Below are positions 19,784 through 28,901 of a DNA stretch of 64,000 nucleotides, in pieces. The translations under genes and the position numbers were made by a program. The notes under the pieces were generated by a model that was not told where the DNA came from, ran no database searches, and saw nothing but the letters and a program-made list of their open reading frames with translations. The stretch is from positions 115,051-179,050 of the forward strand of contig NZ_KK211376.1 of assembly GCF_000621965.1 (NCBI RefSeq). Reading direction: 5' to 3'. How positions within the stretch are numbered: position 1 is the stretch's first letter; every line of letters starts with the position of its first letter. The DNA is from Methanobrevibacter wolinii SH (GTDB taxonomy: Archaea; Methanobacteriota; Methanobacteria; Methanobacteriales; Methanobacteriaceae).

Positions 19784-20206
19784 CTAGAATTTAGCGCCTA
19801 ATAATCTTGAGATTTCGCCTAATTCTATACTTTTTTTAACATTTTCAATTTCTGCTTGAGGAACTGCTGTAATTTCAGCATCTTTATATTCGTTAGGAAC
19901 ACCAACAAATGCTTTTAAATTTTTATAAGCAACTCTACCTTTTGTTTTTTTAATAGGTAACATTCCTCTTACAGTTCTTCTAAATATATCATCTGGTCTG
20001 TGAGGATATTTAGGACCTAAATCTCTAGGATTTGAGATACTTTTTCTGTCTACACGTTGTTTGTATCTTGCATAAGCCCAATCCTTATTACCAGTAATTA
20101 TAATTTTTTCAGCATTAAGAACTACAACTTCTTCACCATTAAGAAGTGCTTTACTTACAGTACTAGCAAGTCTTCCTAAAATGCTTCCTTCACCATCTAC
20201 AATCAT
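19784..20206 (-). CDS. rpl13: Large-subunit ribosomal protein uL13
   Basis: 140 residues. [58 protein letters not shown] and the [11 protein letters not shown] segment are typical of archaeal uL13. It lies in the conserved eL18-uL13-uS9 order. Confidence 0.98.
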   Translation of the reverse strand: MIVDGEGSILGRLASTVSKALLNGEEVVVLNAEKIIITGNKDWAYARYKQRVDRKSISNPRDLGPKYPHRPDDIFRRTVRGMLPIKKTKGRVAYKNLKAFVGVPNEYKDAEITAVPQAEIENVKKSIELGEISRLLGAKF

Positions 20207-20229
20207 AATAACACCATTAGTTTTTGTGA

Positions 20230-20595
20230 TTATTCCATAATCCTAATATTGTTTCCTTTAGGATTTTTTTCAAGAATCTCATTAATACTAAGACATTCTC
20301 CACCAGCATTAATAATTTTTTCTTCAGCAGATGCAGAGAAGTTTAATGCTGCAACAGTAACTTTTTTATCTAAATTTCCATTAGATAATACTTTTCCAGG
20401 AATTAAAACAGTTTCTCCTTCATTAGCATATCTGTTAATTGAAGATATATTAACTTCTGCAGTACTCCTTTTAGATCTTTCAAGTTTAGAAGCAACAGTT
20501 TTCCATATAGCTACATTTTCTTGATTAGATTGACGTTTAAGAGTTCTAATAAGTTGAATAAGGTTAGGATTTGTTTTAATTACTTTCTTAACCAT
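20230..20595 (-). CDS. rpl18e: Large-subunit ribosomal protein eL18
   Basis: 121 residues, an archaeal/eukaryal ribosomal protein related to uL15. [48 protein letters not shown] and [12 protein letters not shown] are diagnostic. The start lies 3 bp after the rpo3 stop, so the genes are probably translationally coupled. Confidence 0.97.
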   Translation of the reverse strand: MVKKVIKTNPNLIQLIRTLKRQSNQENVAIWKTVASKLERSKRSTAEVNISSINRYANEGETVLIPGKVLSNGNLDKKVTVAALNFSASAEEKIINAGGECLSINEILEKNPKGNNIRIME

Positions 20596-20597
20596 TA

Positions 20598-21416
20598 TTA
20601 TTTTCCTCCTTTACTAAATTCAATAAGTTGATCTGCTTTATTTTCTAAAACATCACAAGCTTTCAATAAAACCTCTTTTGGAGGCATTGATCCATCAGTT
20701 TCAATTTTAAAAATAAAATCATTTTCTTCATGTCCAACATGAATATATGTATTACCCTCGTTGTCTTTGACACTAGCCCTTTCACAGCTTTTACACATTG
20801 CACAATTTTCAATATCTAATACTTTAATAATTTTAGATCTACGATCTGCTTTTAATATACCTCTAGGACATGCAGAAGCACAATCATAATCTACATCCAT
20901 ATTTTCATCAAAAGTAATTTTTGGATATTGTTTATATGCACAAACTGTAGTAGGCATCCATTTAGCATGTTCTTTTCCGAAACCTAATTTAGCTACAGCT
21001 TCAAGTTCAATTTCTTCATTTTCTTTTAATTTTACTAAAGGAATTGTATCATAAACAGGTTTAATTTTGGGGTCAGAAGAGACTAAATCTTTAGAATAGA
21101 CAACTCCAGGTCCTTTTTTATTAAGTGTAAATGATACACTACAATGTGGGCAGTAATCATCACAATCACATTCATCAGGGAGAACTAGACCTTCAATAGA
21201 TTCTAAATCAGAAACTAAAGGAGTTAATCCTAATCTATGCGCAAGTACCTCATCAAACATAGCAGAATCATTTTTAACAATATTGACATCTTCAATAGCT
21301 AATTTAGGAATAGACATCATTGCGGTTCTTCTAATTGCATTGACAAAAGGAACTTCAGCATCACGGATAATGAAAACAATTTCATCATCATTTTGATCTT
21401 TGACTTCAATCTCCAT
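20598..21416 (-). CDS. rpoD: RNA polymerase subunit Rpo3 (RpoD) with an Fe-S domain
   Basis: 272 residues, the archaeal counterpart of Rpb3/alpha that nucleates polymerase assembly with Rpo11. The dimerisation core shows FIIRDAEVPFVNAIRRTAMMSIPKLAIEDVNI and the HRLGLTPL motif. A Cys-rich loop (DECDCDDYCPHCSV) follows. The inserted ferredoxin-like domain has CASACPRGILKADRRSK and NCAMCKSCERA, enough cysteines for a single [4Fe-4S] cluster plus one spare half; the second set lacks the final Cys-Pro, as in other one-cluster archaeal Rpo3. AAGGT precedes ATG 21416. It lies in the uS13-uS4-uS11-rpo3 operon. Confidence 0.97.
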   Translation of the reverse strand: MEIEVKDQNDDEIVFIIRDAEVPFVNAIRRTAMMSIPKLAIEDVNIVKNDSAMFDEVLAHRLGLTPLVSDLESIEGLVLPDECDCDDYCPHCSVSFTLNKKGPGVVYSKDLVSSDPKIKPVYDTIPLVKLKENEEIELEAVAKLGFGKEHAKWMPTTVCAYKQYPKITFDENMDVDYDCASACPRGILKADRRSKIIKVLDIENCAMCKSCERASVKDNEGNTYIHVGHEENDFIFKIETDGSMPPKEVLLKACDVLENKADQLIEFSKGGK

Positions 21417-21428
21417 ATAAAAACCTTC

Positions 21429-21821
21429 TTATACTCTTCTACCTCTTTTACCACCAGGGCGTCCTGTACCATCATGAGGAATTGGAGTTATATCTTCAAT
21501 TTTACCTATTTTAATACCTGCTCTTGCTAAAGCACGAATAGTTGCTTGTGCACCAGGACCTGGACTTCTAGGACCATTACCTCCAGGTGCTCTTACTCTA
21601 ATATGTAAACCAATAAAACCTTTTTCTTTAGCATCTTCTGCTACACGATTAGCAGCTTCCATAGCTGCAAAAGGAGAAGATTCTTGTCTATCAGAACGTA
21701 CAACTTTTCCACCAGACCATTGTGTAATGGTTTCAGCACCAGTAATATCAGTAACAGTTATAATAGTGTTATTGAATGATGAATAAATATTAGCTATTCC
21801 CCATTTTTCATCTTTTGCCAT
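21429..21821 (-). CDS. rps11: Small-subunit ribosomal protein uS11
   Basis: 130 residues. [46 protein letters not shown], and [26 protein letters not shown] identify it. It ends [15 protein letters not shown], the usual archaeal basic terminus at the platform of the 30S subunit. Confidence 0.98.
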   Translation of the reverse strand: MAKDEKWGIANIYSSFNNTIITVTDITGAETITQWSGGKVVRSDRQESSPFAAMEAANRVAEDAKEKGFIGLHIRVRAPGGNGPRSPGPGAQATIRALARAGIKIGKIEDITPIPHDGTGRPGGKRGRRV

Positions 21822-21834
21822 ATATTACACCTTT

Positions 21835-22374
21835 TTATTCAGCTTTTTCTTCAGCTTTATTAGCATTTTTATTATATTCTTCAATTTGTTTAGCTACAGA
21901 AGAGTTACCATAGAATCCGATAAGTTCTTCTTCTCCTTTTTTAACCATATAACTTGGAGAATCTACTTTTTTACCATTCATAGCAATATGACCATGAACA
22001 ACAAACATTCTAGCTTCTTTAGCAGTACGAGCTAAACCTTTACGGTATACAATGGTTTGTAATCTTCTTCTTAAAATATCTTCAACATTTAAGTTAAGAA
22101 TATCTTCAAGACGAGATTCTTCAGATAAAACACCTATTCTAACTAAGTGATTTAATAATTGATTTTTTTCTTCAACAGCTTGATCTTGAGCAAAACCAAG
22201 TAAATACCTTGCTTCTCTACTGTATTTCCTAACTAAAGTATCAGCTTTCCAAATTTCTTTTTTATTTTTTAAACCGTATTTAACCATTAACTTGTTTTCT
22301 GATTTAATTCTTTCAGCATTCCAAGGATGAGGAGGGGTATTATATTTTTTTCTTGCTTTACGTGGATGTCCCAT
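21835..22374 (-). CDS. rps4: Small-subunit ribosomal protein uS4
   Basis: 179 residues. [22 protein letters not shown] is the archaeal N-terminus, and an S4-type RNA-binding domain follows ([47 protein letters not shown]). An Ala/Glu/Lys-rich tail closes the protein. It is co-transcribed with uS13 and uS11. In bacteria S4 represses its own operon through a leader structure; whether that holds here is unknown, but see the leader hairpin at 22933-22962. Confidence 0.97.
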   Translation of the reverse strand: MGHPRKARKKYNTPPHPWNAERIKSENKLMVKYGLKNKKEIWKADTLVRKYSREARYLLGFAQDQAVEEKNQLLNHLVRIGVLSEESRLEDILNLNVEDILRRRLQTIVYRKGLARTAKEARMFVVHGHIAMNGKKVDSPSYMVKKGEEELIGFYGNSSVAKQIEEYNKNANKAEEKAE

Positions 22375-22446
22375 AAAAATATCTCCTATATAATTATTAT
22401 AAAAAAATTAATTAAGATAAAGCTCATTTATTTTAAAAAAAGTAAT

Positions 22447-22908
22447 TTATAAACTTGAGCTTGTTCTATCACGTTTTACACCTACAGAAGAACCATGTCT
22501 GAAAGTAGATTTGGTTCTTTGACCTCTGACAGGTAATCCGAGTTCATGTCTTCTTCCTTTATAACTTCTGGTCTTTTTCATTCTATTTAAGTCATCTCTT
22601 AAAGTCATATCAAGATCAGATTCAATTAAATGAACAGTTTCACCAGTAGTATAATCGTTTCTTCTATTTAACATCCAATCAGGTATACCAAATTTTTGAG
22701 GATTTTCTAAAAGTTCTTCAATTTTTAAAACATCTTCATCTTTAATATATCCAATTTTAGCATTTAAATCGAAACCTAAAGTAAGACCGATGGTTCTAGA
22801 TAAAGACAAACCAATACCTTTAATATCAGTTAAAGCATATTCGAAAGTTTTATTTCCATCAACATCTTTTCTTGAAATACGTACTAAATGTCTAAATTCG
22901 TCTTCCAT
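22447..22908 (-). CDS. rps13: Small-subunit ribosomal protein uS13
   Basis: 153 residues. [36 protein letters not shown] and [21 protein letters not shown] (read [17 protein letters not shown]) identify it. The frame is open 126 bp further upstream, but that part would encode a hydrophobic run unlike any uS13, whereas ATG 22908 is preceded by GGAGGTTATGAA. I choose 22908. It is first in the uS13-uS4-uS11-rpo3-eL18-uL13-uS9 transcription unit and carries a structured leader. Confidence 0.96.
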   Translation of the reverse strand: MEDEFRHLVRISRKDVDGNKTFEYALTDIKGIGLSLSRTIGLTLGFDLNAKIGYIKDEDVLKIEELLENPQKFGIPDWMLNRRNDYTTGETVHLIESDLDMTLRDDLNRMKKTRSYKGRRHELGLPVRGQRTKSTFRHGSSVGVKRDRTSSSL

Positions 22909-22932
22909 TTCATAACCTCCATTTATCAGAGC

Positions 22933-22962
22933 GAACCTACGAGACGGATTAATAGTAGATTC
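22933..22962 (-). promoter_or_regulatory. Hairpin in the 5' leader of the uS13 operon
   Basis: On the minus strand GAATCTAC (22962-22955) pairs with GTAGGTTC (22940-22933), an 8-bp stem with one U-G pair and a 14-base loop. It lies 12 bases upstream of the GGAGG of rps13. The stretch is clearly GC-richer than any other spacer nearby, which in this genome points to selected structure. It could be an autoregulatory site for a ribosomal protein; that is inference. Confidence 0.6.
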
Positions 22963-22998
22963 GAATATTTTGTAAAAATAATAAATCTTTAAAAAAAG

Positions 22999-23006
22999 TA
23001 TATAAA
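22999..23006 (-). promoter_or_regulatory. Likely TATA box of the uS13 operon
   Basis: TTTATATA on the minus strand with GAAA just upstream as a weak BRE. Standard archaeal spacing puts the start of transcription near 22976, giving a leader of about 68 bases that contains the whole hairpin. Confidence 0.55.
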
Positions 23007-23042
23007 TTTCTACAAAACACAGTTTTTTCAACAATCAAAAAT

Positions 23043-23064
23043 CTTAGATTAAAAAAAATCTAAG
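23043..23064 (-). terminator. Palindromic hairpin between tRNA-Ser and the uS13 operon
   Basis: CTTAGATT and AATCTAAG are perfect 8-bp inverted repeats separated by six bases. On the minus strand the stem is followed by ATTTTTG. Its place, after the tRNA and before the next promoter, suits a transcription end. Confidence 0.5.
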
Positions 23065-23168
23065 TACAAATTATTAGTTAATTTACAAATATTAAGATAA
23101 TACTTTATAATAAAAATTAAATTTTAAAAAAAAAATTAAATTAATAATTTGATAATTATACCAATAAA

Positions 23169-23253
<85 letters not shown>

Positions 23254-23567
23254 ATAAGATATTCTAACATTTTCAATAGAAAAAATGTATGATACCAATG
23301 AAAAAAATAAGTTTTGATTAAACTTACATACACACTATTGACTAAAATAGTATGATATAATAATATTTATTGCTTACCATATATAAAGGTTATTGTTATT
23401 TTATTAAATTAATATAAAAATTCTAAAAATACAAAAAATTTAAGAATATTATCATTTAAAACAATAAAAATAAATATATTATTTAATCAATTATATTTTG
23501 TTTATTCTAATAAATAAATCTTTTTATTTAATCATAAAAAATTAAAAAAAAGAAACAATAAAAAAAA
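23254..23567. other. Spacer between cbf5 and tRNA-Ser
   Basis: 314 bp. On the minus strand it holds a strong TATA-like site (23380-23387) and, about 60 bp further on, a small hairpin with a T-run (23301-23325). The TATA site probably serves the tRNA, or a very short transcript ending at the hairpin. Confidence 0.45.
23380..23387 (-). promoter_or_regulatory. Strong TATA-like site upstream of tRNA-Ser
   Basis: TTTATATA preceded by AACC on the minus strand. The predicted start near 23357 is about 100 bases before the mature tRNA, a long leader for a tRNA. Confidence 0.45.
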
Positions 23568-24530
23568 TTATTTCCACATAATTGGATATTCATCTTCATC
23601 CATAAATACATGATTAGTATTTATAACAATACCATTTTCTTTTTCTAAAATTTGTTCACTAGAATATAGGCTAATACCAGATGCAACGATTTCACCTTTT
23701 AATGTTTCAATCGCTACAATATCTCCTCTTTTAATATTGTCAGAAAGTAAAGATATACCACCAGATGCAAGTTTTGCACCATGAGTAATTGCAGCAACAG
23801 AAGAATCTTTAATATAAACTTTAGGTAAATGATCTGCAGCTTTTTCCATAGGCATAATAACCTTTCTTAACTCTTTTTCATCATCATTATGAACCCAATA
23901 ATAATATGCATCAGTAATATCTTGTAAAGTTACAAGATTATTTTCTTCTGAAAAAGAACCAACTTGTGTACGTCTAAGCTCTGCCATATGTGCACCAACA
24001 CCTAAAGCTTCACCAATATCATGACAATAAGTTCTTACATAAGTACCTGCTTCACACCCAATTCTAAATAAAACATCTCTTCCATCAATTTCAGCAATAT
24101 TTGCATAATAAACATTACGTGCTCTAAGTTCTCTTTTAACTGCAGATTTTACTGGAGGTAACTGAAATATTTTACCAGTAAATTCATTAAAAATATCATA
24201 AATAGTATCTTCATTTACATTTTTATGTAAATTCATAAGACAAACATATTCCTTAGATGCAGAGGATAAAAGTTGAATAGTACGAGTTGCATTATTTAAA
24301 CCCATAGGTAAAATACCAGTAACTTTAGGATCTAATGTTCCACCATGACCTGTTTTAGAACAATGAAGAATTTTTAAAACCCAAGAATCCACTTCATGAG
24401 ATGTAGGTCCAGAAGGTTTATCTAGATTAATAACTCCTTTTTTTAAATGTTCTTCAATAGAACGTTCTTCAGGTTTACAACCATAATCATAATTTGTTTC
24501 TGATTTAGATTTTTGATATAAGTCAACCAT
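23568..24530 (-). CDS. cbf5: Archaeal Cbf5, H/ACA RNP pseudouridine synthase
   Basis: 320 residues. It is the catalytic subunit of H/ACA RNPs that pseudouridylate rRNA, and it also modifies tRNA position 55. LDKPSGPTSHEVDSWV, catalytic-Asp motif GHGGTLDPKVTGILPMGLNNAT, QLPPVKSAVKR, and EAGTYVRTYCHDIGEALGVGAHMAELRR are diagnostic; a PUA domain (VYIKDSSVAAITHGAKLASGGI) closes the protein. The frame is open to 24569, but ATG 24530 with GGGAATT in front gives the family's normal N-terminus. Confidence 0.96.
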   Translation of the reverse strand: MVDLYQKSKSETNYDYGCKPEERSIEEHLKKGVINLDKPSGPTSHEVDSWVLKILHCSKTGHGGTLDPKVTGILPMGLNNATRTIQLLSSASKEYVCLMNLHKNVNEDTIYDIFNEFTGKIFQLPPVKSAVKRELRARNVYYANIAEIDGRDVLFRIGCEAGTYVRTYCHDIGEALGVGAHMAELRRTQVGSFSEENNLVTLQDITDAYYYWVHNDDEKELRKVIMPMEKAADHLPKVYIKDSSVAAITHGAKLASGGISLLSDNIKRGDIVAIETLKGEIVASGISLYSSEQILEKENGIVINTNHVFMDEDEYPIMWK

Positions 24531-25080
24531 AATTCCCACTAAAAATATAATTAAATAAAATTTAAACAATAATAATTAAAAATAAAACAATAGATATTAT
24601 TTTAAATAAACTTAAAATTAAATAAAATTCCTTAGAACATTTTTTAATATTAATTAAATAAAATTAAGTACATAATCCATATAATTAAACCAATGCTAAT
24701 TAAAAATAAAATTAAGTACATACTATTTAAAATTAAACTAAAGATAAATAAAATTAAAATAATACCTATTAAAATTTTAATTAAATAACCTAAAATAATA
24801 TATTATTTAATTTATATAAAAAGATTACTCAAAATTAATGAAAATTAAAAGGATTTGACTTTCATAAAAATGATAATTAATAGAGTTATAAAAATAGAAA
24901 TTTAATTATTTTAAGTTATATACACTTCAAAAAGAGTTTTTATTAAATAAAATTATATATTTTTAATTTAAAAATAAAACTTCAATAAAATAAGTTTTCA
25001 ATATAAAAAAATAAAAAACAGTAAAAAATAACAAAAAATGTAAAATAAGTAGAAATTATAAAACAATTATAATAATTGTT
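24531..25080. other. Long spacer between eL14 and cbf5
   Basis: 550 bp in an otherwise tight operon. It is highly AT-rich, with a repeated AAAATTAAGTACATA near 24663 and 24711. It probably ends the eL34-cmk-eL14 message and holds a cbf5 promoter. No gene is seen. Confidence 0.5.
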
Positions 25081-25302
25081 CTATAAAGCTTCTAAACTTT
25101 TTTTAACAGCTTCGATATCATCAGATACTTCAACAGTATCTTCAGTAGGTTCTAAGTGGCTAATATTACATCTTCTATTTTTAACAGATCCACCTACAAC
25201 TTCTACAAAGTTATTATCGATAACGTCAACGATTACACATTTTTCGCCAGCTTCTCTACCAGCGGTTTTAACACATACTCTTCCTACTTCTATAGATGCC
25301 AT
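25081..25302 (-). CDS. rpl14e: Large-subunit ribosomal protein eL14
   Basis: 73 residues, typical for the short archaeal form: IEVGRVCVKTAGREAGEKCVIVDVIDNNFVEV followed by RRCNISHLEPTE. Its ATG shares one base with the cmk stop (TAATG), so it is coupled to cmk. Confidence 0.96.
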   Translation of the reverse strand: MASIEVGRVCVKTAGREAGEKCVIVDVIDNNFVEVVGGSVKNRRCNISHLEPTEDTVEVSDDIEAVKKSLEAL

Positions 25303-25820
25303 TATATCACCTTTAATGTTTCTAAAATAATTTGTGAAATACTTTCAGGATTGAACCTATCAGTATTTAAAATCATATCATAAATTTCATAATTATTAAT
25401 ATCAATATTATGAATTTCCATGTATCTTGAAGCTTCACTTTCTTCTCGTATTTTAATTTCATTACGTGCAACATCAACAGATTTTGATTCTCTTTCTGAA
25501 ATTCTTTTAGCACGTACATCCAATGGGGCAGTTAACCAAATCTTAAGATCAGCTTCAATAAAGTAAGCTGAAAGCCTTCCTTCTACAACAATATTACCAG
25601 ATTCATAGGCAATTTCAGCTTGTCTTTTATCAAGTTCTTTATCGATGTCAGCATTATTTTCAGAGAATTTATTAAATTCAATTACACTCATTCCATGTTC
25701 TTTCGCCATTTGACGAAATATAGAACCTGTTGATAAATATGGAATGTCTAATTTTTCAGATAATACCTTTGCTGCAGTAGTAGTTCCACTACCTGCAGAC
25801 CCACCGATTGTTATAATCAT
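25302..25820 (-). CDS. cmk: Cytidylate kinase (archaeal)
   Basis: 172 residues. It phosphorylates CMP/dCMP using ATP. ITIGGSAGSGTTTAAKVLSEKL is the P-loop, and STGSIFRQMAKEHGM and EGRLSAYFIEADLKIWLTAP follow, with the arginine-rich lid AKRISERESKSVDVARNEIKIREESEASRYM. The gene overlaps neighbours by one base at each end (eL34 upstream, eL14 downstream), a conserved cluster in euryarchaea. Confidence 0.96.
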   Translation of the reverse strand: MIITIGGSAGSGTTTAAKVLSEKLDIPYLSTGSIFRQMAKEHGMSVIEFNKFSENNADIDKELDKRQAEIAYESGNIVVEGRLSAYFIEADLKIWLTAPLDVRAKRISERESKSVDVARNEIKIREESEASRYMEIHNIDINNYEIYDMILNTDRFNPESISQIILETLKVI

Positions 25821-26086
25821 TATTTTCTAGCCTCATCTTTAAAATGTTTACGAGCACATTTAGGACATAAATATCCCCCAAATGGACGATTTGGTCTTTT
25901 TTGAGTTTTTGATAATTTATTTATTTCATAAGGACGACCACGTGGGACACCATGAAGAACAGCACCACATTCAGCACAAACATGCTTACTAGGTCTTTTC
26001 TTTTTATACCTTAATACATTATCTCCGCCAGGAGTATTTTTATTCATTCTTTTATATGAACGAGATCTAAACCTATTTGCAGGCAT
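25820..26086 (-). CDS. rpl34e: Large-subunit ribosomal protein eL34
   Basis: 88 residues. [29 protein letters not shown], then [16 protein letters not shown] and CPKCARKHF: the two CxxC pairs form the expected zinc site. The stop shares a base with the cmk start. Confidence 0.97.
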   Translation of the reverse strand: MPANRFRSRSYKRMNKNTPGGDNVLRYKKKRPSKHVCAECGAVLHGVPRGRPYEINKLSKTQKRPNRPFGGYLCPKCARKHFKDEARK

Positions 26087-26264
26087 TATATCACCTAATT
26101 AAATTAATTTTAAAAATTTCTATAAAATATATAATAATAAAATATTTATCATTAATATATTACCTTTTGTTATTAATAAATATAAGAGTTTAATTGATTA
26201 AATTCAATAATTTTTAATAAAAAATTAAAAAATAAAAATGAAAAATGAATCAAAGATATTCTAA

Positions 26265-26846
26265 TTAGAATCCTTGTTCAAATCCCATAAATTTCCTAAG
26301 AACTTGAGACAATCCAAGAGTACAAAGCATATACCATAATAACCAACCAATAGTCCATGGAAGTGCATTAGGATTAGCAGCACCATATCCAGGGATTAAA
26401 GGACCAATGAAATGCCAAATTGGAGTTAAAGTACAATAATATACTAAAGGTGGTAAAGTAACAACTGTGTTTTTAACTGTAGAAGCACTCATCCACCAGA
26501 AAACTAATAATATTGGAATCATAGTAACAATCATTGGTTTAAATTGTTGAGACATCATTTGGCTTTGTTTTTGCATCATTTCCACTTGTTTAGCTTGCAT
26601 TTTAGATAACTTTTTAGAATCCCCACTTTTTTGAGCCTCTTTAAGTTCTTTTTGGAACTCTTTCATTTCCTTCTGTATACTATTCATTTCATCTTGATTT
26701 ACAAGATACTTATTAGCAACTGTAGTAATTAAAGCTACAATAAATGAAATAACAAATACAGTTAATATAGGATTATTTGGAGTAGGATCTAAAGCTAACA
26801 ATGGATTAAATACACTGTCCAAAAATGGTATAATTACATCAAACAT
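26265..26846 (-). CDS. DUF106 membrane protein, archaeal EMC3/Oxa1-superfamily insertase homologue
   Basis: 193 residues. One transmembrane helix near the N-terminus (PILTVFVISFIVALITTVANKYLV), then a cytosolic coiled coil rich in Lys, Glu, Met and Gln (MNSIQKEMKEFQKELKEAQKS...QMMSQQFK), then two more hydrophobic segments (PMIVTMIPILLVFWWMS and TIGWLLWYMLCTLGLSQVL). This is the layout of DUF106 proteins, the archaeal relatives of EMC3/TMCO1/Get1/YidC, thought to insert membrane proteins. Its place between adkA-secY and ribosomal genes fits a co-translational role. Confidence 0.9.
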   Translation of the reverse strand: MFDVIIPFLDSVFNPLLALDPTPNNPILTVFVISFIVALITTVANKYLVNQDEMNSIQKEMKEFQKELKEAQKSGDSKKLSKMQAKQVEMMQKQSQMMSQQFKPMIVTMIPILLVFWWMSASTVKNTVVTLPPLVYYCTLTPIWHFIGPLIPGYGAANPNALPWTIGWLLWYMLCTLGLSQVLRKFMGFEQGF

Positions 26847-26877
26847 TATAAACGCCTATTTATAAAAGAAAAAACTT

Positions 26878-27441
26878 TTAGAAATTATCTAAAAGTTTAG
26901 CTAATTTATCAACAGTAGAATCTAAATGATTATCATGATTTTGGATTATTTTAACAGTTGCACCAGTTAAAACAGCATAAGCCATAGAAGCAGCTCTATT
27001 CAATTCTTGATGTAATTGAATATCTTTAGCTTTTTCTGTGTCTCTTTCTCTAGAATCATCATTTAATCTTCTATAAATAATTTCATCTGGATAAGCTTCA
27101 ACTAAAATAAACATATCTGGTTGTAATTCTTCGAGTACCCATTTTGGAAGACCTGGTAAATAACCAGATGGAGTATTAATTGTACAATGAGTATCTACAA
27201 TAATATTTTTATTTTCAGATTGTTTTTTAATTTTAACTGCAGCTTGTCTTTGAATATCTTTTTGAACTTCTGGAGATAATTTTCTTAATTGATCCCTATT
27301 ATCAACAATACCATTATCAATAGCAATTTGAGTCATAACATCTCCATAGTTTAAATGAAGATAATCCACTTTCTCTAAAGTTTTGTTTAAAACTGTTGTA
27401 CTTCCAGTACCAGGAATACCAGTTAAAATTACTAATTTCAT
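26878..27441 (-). CDS. adkA: Adenylate kinase (archaeal AdkA type)
   Basis: 187 residues. KLVILTGIPGTGSTTVLNKTLE is the P-loop in the form seen in methanogen adenylate kinases. RQAAVKIKKQSENKNIIVDTHCTINTPSGYLPGLP is the AMP region and RRLNDDSRERD carries the catalytic arginines. It interconverts ATP+AMP and 2 ADP, and is positioned next to secY as in many archaea and bacteria. Confidence 0.97.
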   Translation of the reverse strand: MKLVILTGIPGTGSTTVLNKTLEKVDYLHLNYGDVMTQIAIDNGIVDNRDQLRKLSPEVQKDIQRQAAVKIKKQSENKNIIVDTHCTINTPSGYLPGLPKWVLEELQPDMFILVEAYPDEIIYRRLNDDSRERDTEKAKDIQLHQELNRAASMAYAVLTGATVKIIQNHDNHLDSTVDKLAKLLDNF

Positions 27442-27463
27442 AATTTTGCCTCAATTAAATTTC

Positions 27464-28825
27464 TTATTGTCCTAAGAATCTTCTTAACATTGGATGCATT
27501 TCCATAAGTTGTTCTTGTGCAATTTCTTCATAAAGTCTATAAACAATACCAACAGTAAGTAATACACCAGTACCTCCACCAAGAGCACCAGTTAAATCTG
27601 CACCAAATGCTAAAATACCTACAAAAAGACCACCTAAAATGGTTAATGCAGGAATATATTTTTTCATAATTTTATATAATTGTCTTTTACTACTTCTAAA
27701 ACCAGGAATTTGAATTCCAGATTGATATAATTTTTTAGAAACTTCTTTTGCATTTAATCCACTGATTTCAACCCATAACCATGAGAATAATACACAGAAT
27801 AATAAGAAAAATACTGCATAAAATATAACCCTTAATGGATTAGTAAATAAAATACTTACACCAGAAGGTGTAGATAAGTATAAAGCTAAACCACTAACTG
27901 CTTTACCTCCTTCAACTTTACCAAAAATAGGCCATCCTAATTTTTGGAACATACTTGCAAGTAAAGAAACATTAACAAGTAAAGCACTAGTTAAAATAAC
28001 TGGCATATTACTTGCATATATAAATTTTAAAGGATATTTACCAACAGATCCCCTTATTCTACCATGTCCTCTAACTTGACCATGTGAAATAGGAATTTCT
28101 ACCCTCATACTTTCTCCATATACTGCAACTAAAAATACCCCAATAGTTGCAATTAAAGGAATTAAAGTTGAGAAATCAGGACTTCCACCTGCAGCTGCTT
28201 GTATAAATCCAGGAATAATACCTGGTAATGAACCACTTGCAGTTGGAATAAAGTTAAATGTACCAACAATAATTTGTTCTGCTACACCAGCAGCAATGAA
28301 CAAACCAATACCACTACCAAAACCCCATTTTGAAACAACTTCATCTAAATAAAGAATTAAAACTGCTCCAATAACAAGTTGTAATAATAAAACAGGCATA
28401 TAAGAAGCGTCAATAGGAGTTAAACTTCCAGTATATACTAATACAATCGCTTCAAATAATGTAAATATTATAGCTAATACTTTTTGTGTACTTTGGAAAA
28501 GAGCTTTATCATGGTGTGTAGATAAATCTAAATCTAATAATTTTGCACCAACTAATAACTGAAGAACAATTGAAGCAGTAATAATAGGTCCAATACCTAA
28601 AGTAAGAATAGAACCAAAACTTCCAGCCATAACTGCTCTTAATTGTGCAAATTGATCAACTGCACTACTACTCAACCCATATAATGGAACTTCTGAAAGA
28701 ATATAATAAAGAATTAAAACTACAATAGTCCATTTACTTTTCTCCTTAAAATCTTGCCTATGAATAGGAGATTTAACCTCAGGAATAAGCTTGTACAATG
28801 GAGTTAATGCATCTAAACTACTCAT
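27464..28825 (-). CDS. secY: Protein translocase subunit SecY
   Basis: 453 residues with ten predicted membrane helices, the pore subunit of SecYEG/Sec61. It starts LYKLIPEVKSPIHRQDFKEKSKWT; the plug region (QFAQLRAVMAGSFGSILTLGIGP) and the cytosolic loop YGESMRVEIPISHGQVRGHGRIRG are conserved, as is IQIPGFRSSKRQLYKIMKKYIP. It lies in the spc-like operon after uL15. Confidence 0.98.
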   Translation of the reverse strand: MSSLDALTPLYKLIPEVKSPIHRQDFKEKSKWTIVVLILYYILSEVPLYGLSSSAVDQFAQLRAVMAGSFGSILTLGIGPIITASIVLQLLVGAKLLDLDLSTHHDKALFQSTQKVLAIIFTLFEAIVLVYTGSLTPIDASYMPVLLLQLVIGAVLILYLDEVVSKWGFGSGIGLFIAAGVAEQIIVGTFNFIPTASGSLPGIIPGFIQAAAGGSPDFSTLIPLIATIGVFLVAVYGESMRVEIPISHGQVRGHGRIRGSVGKYPLKFIYASNMPVILTSALLVNVSLLASMFQKLGWPIFGKVEGGKAVSGLALYLSTPSGVSILFTNPLRVIFYAVFFLLFCVLFSWLWVEISGLNAKEVSKKLYQSGIQIPGFRSSKRQLYKIMKKYIPALTILGGLFVGILAFGADLTGALGGGTGVLLTVGIVYRLYEEIAQEQLMEMHPMLRRFLGQ

Positions 28826-28901
28826 AATTTGCCTCTTTCAACTTCAAAATAATCAATTAAACTATGAAAATAAAGAAAATAATAATAATATAAAAATATT
28901 A

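Noticed and set aside
22909-23034. N-terminal extension of uS13 from ATG 23034
   Set aside because: It would add a hydrophobic run foreign to the family and would cover the TATA box and hairpin leader; ATG 22908 has GGAGG.
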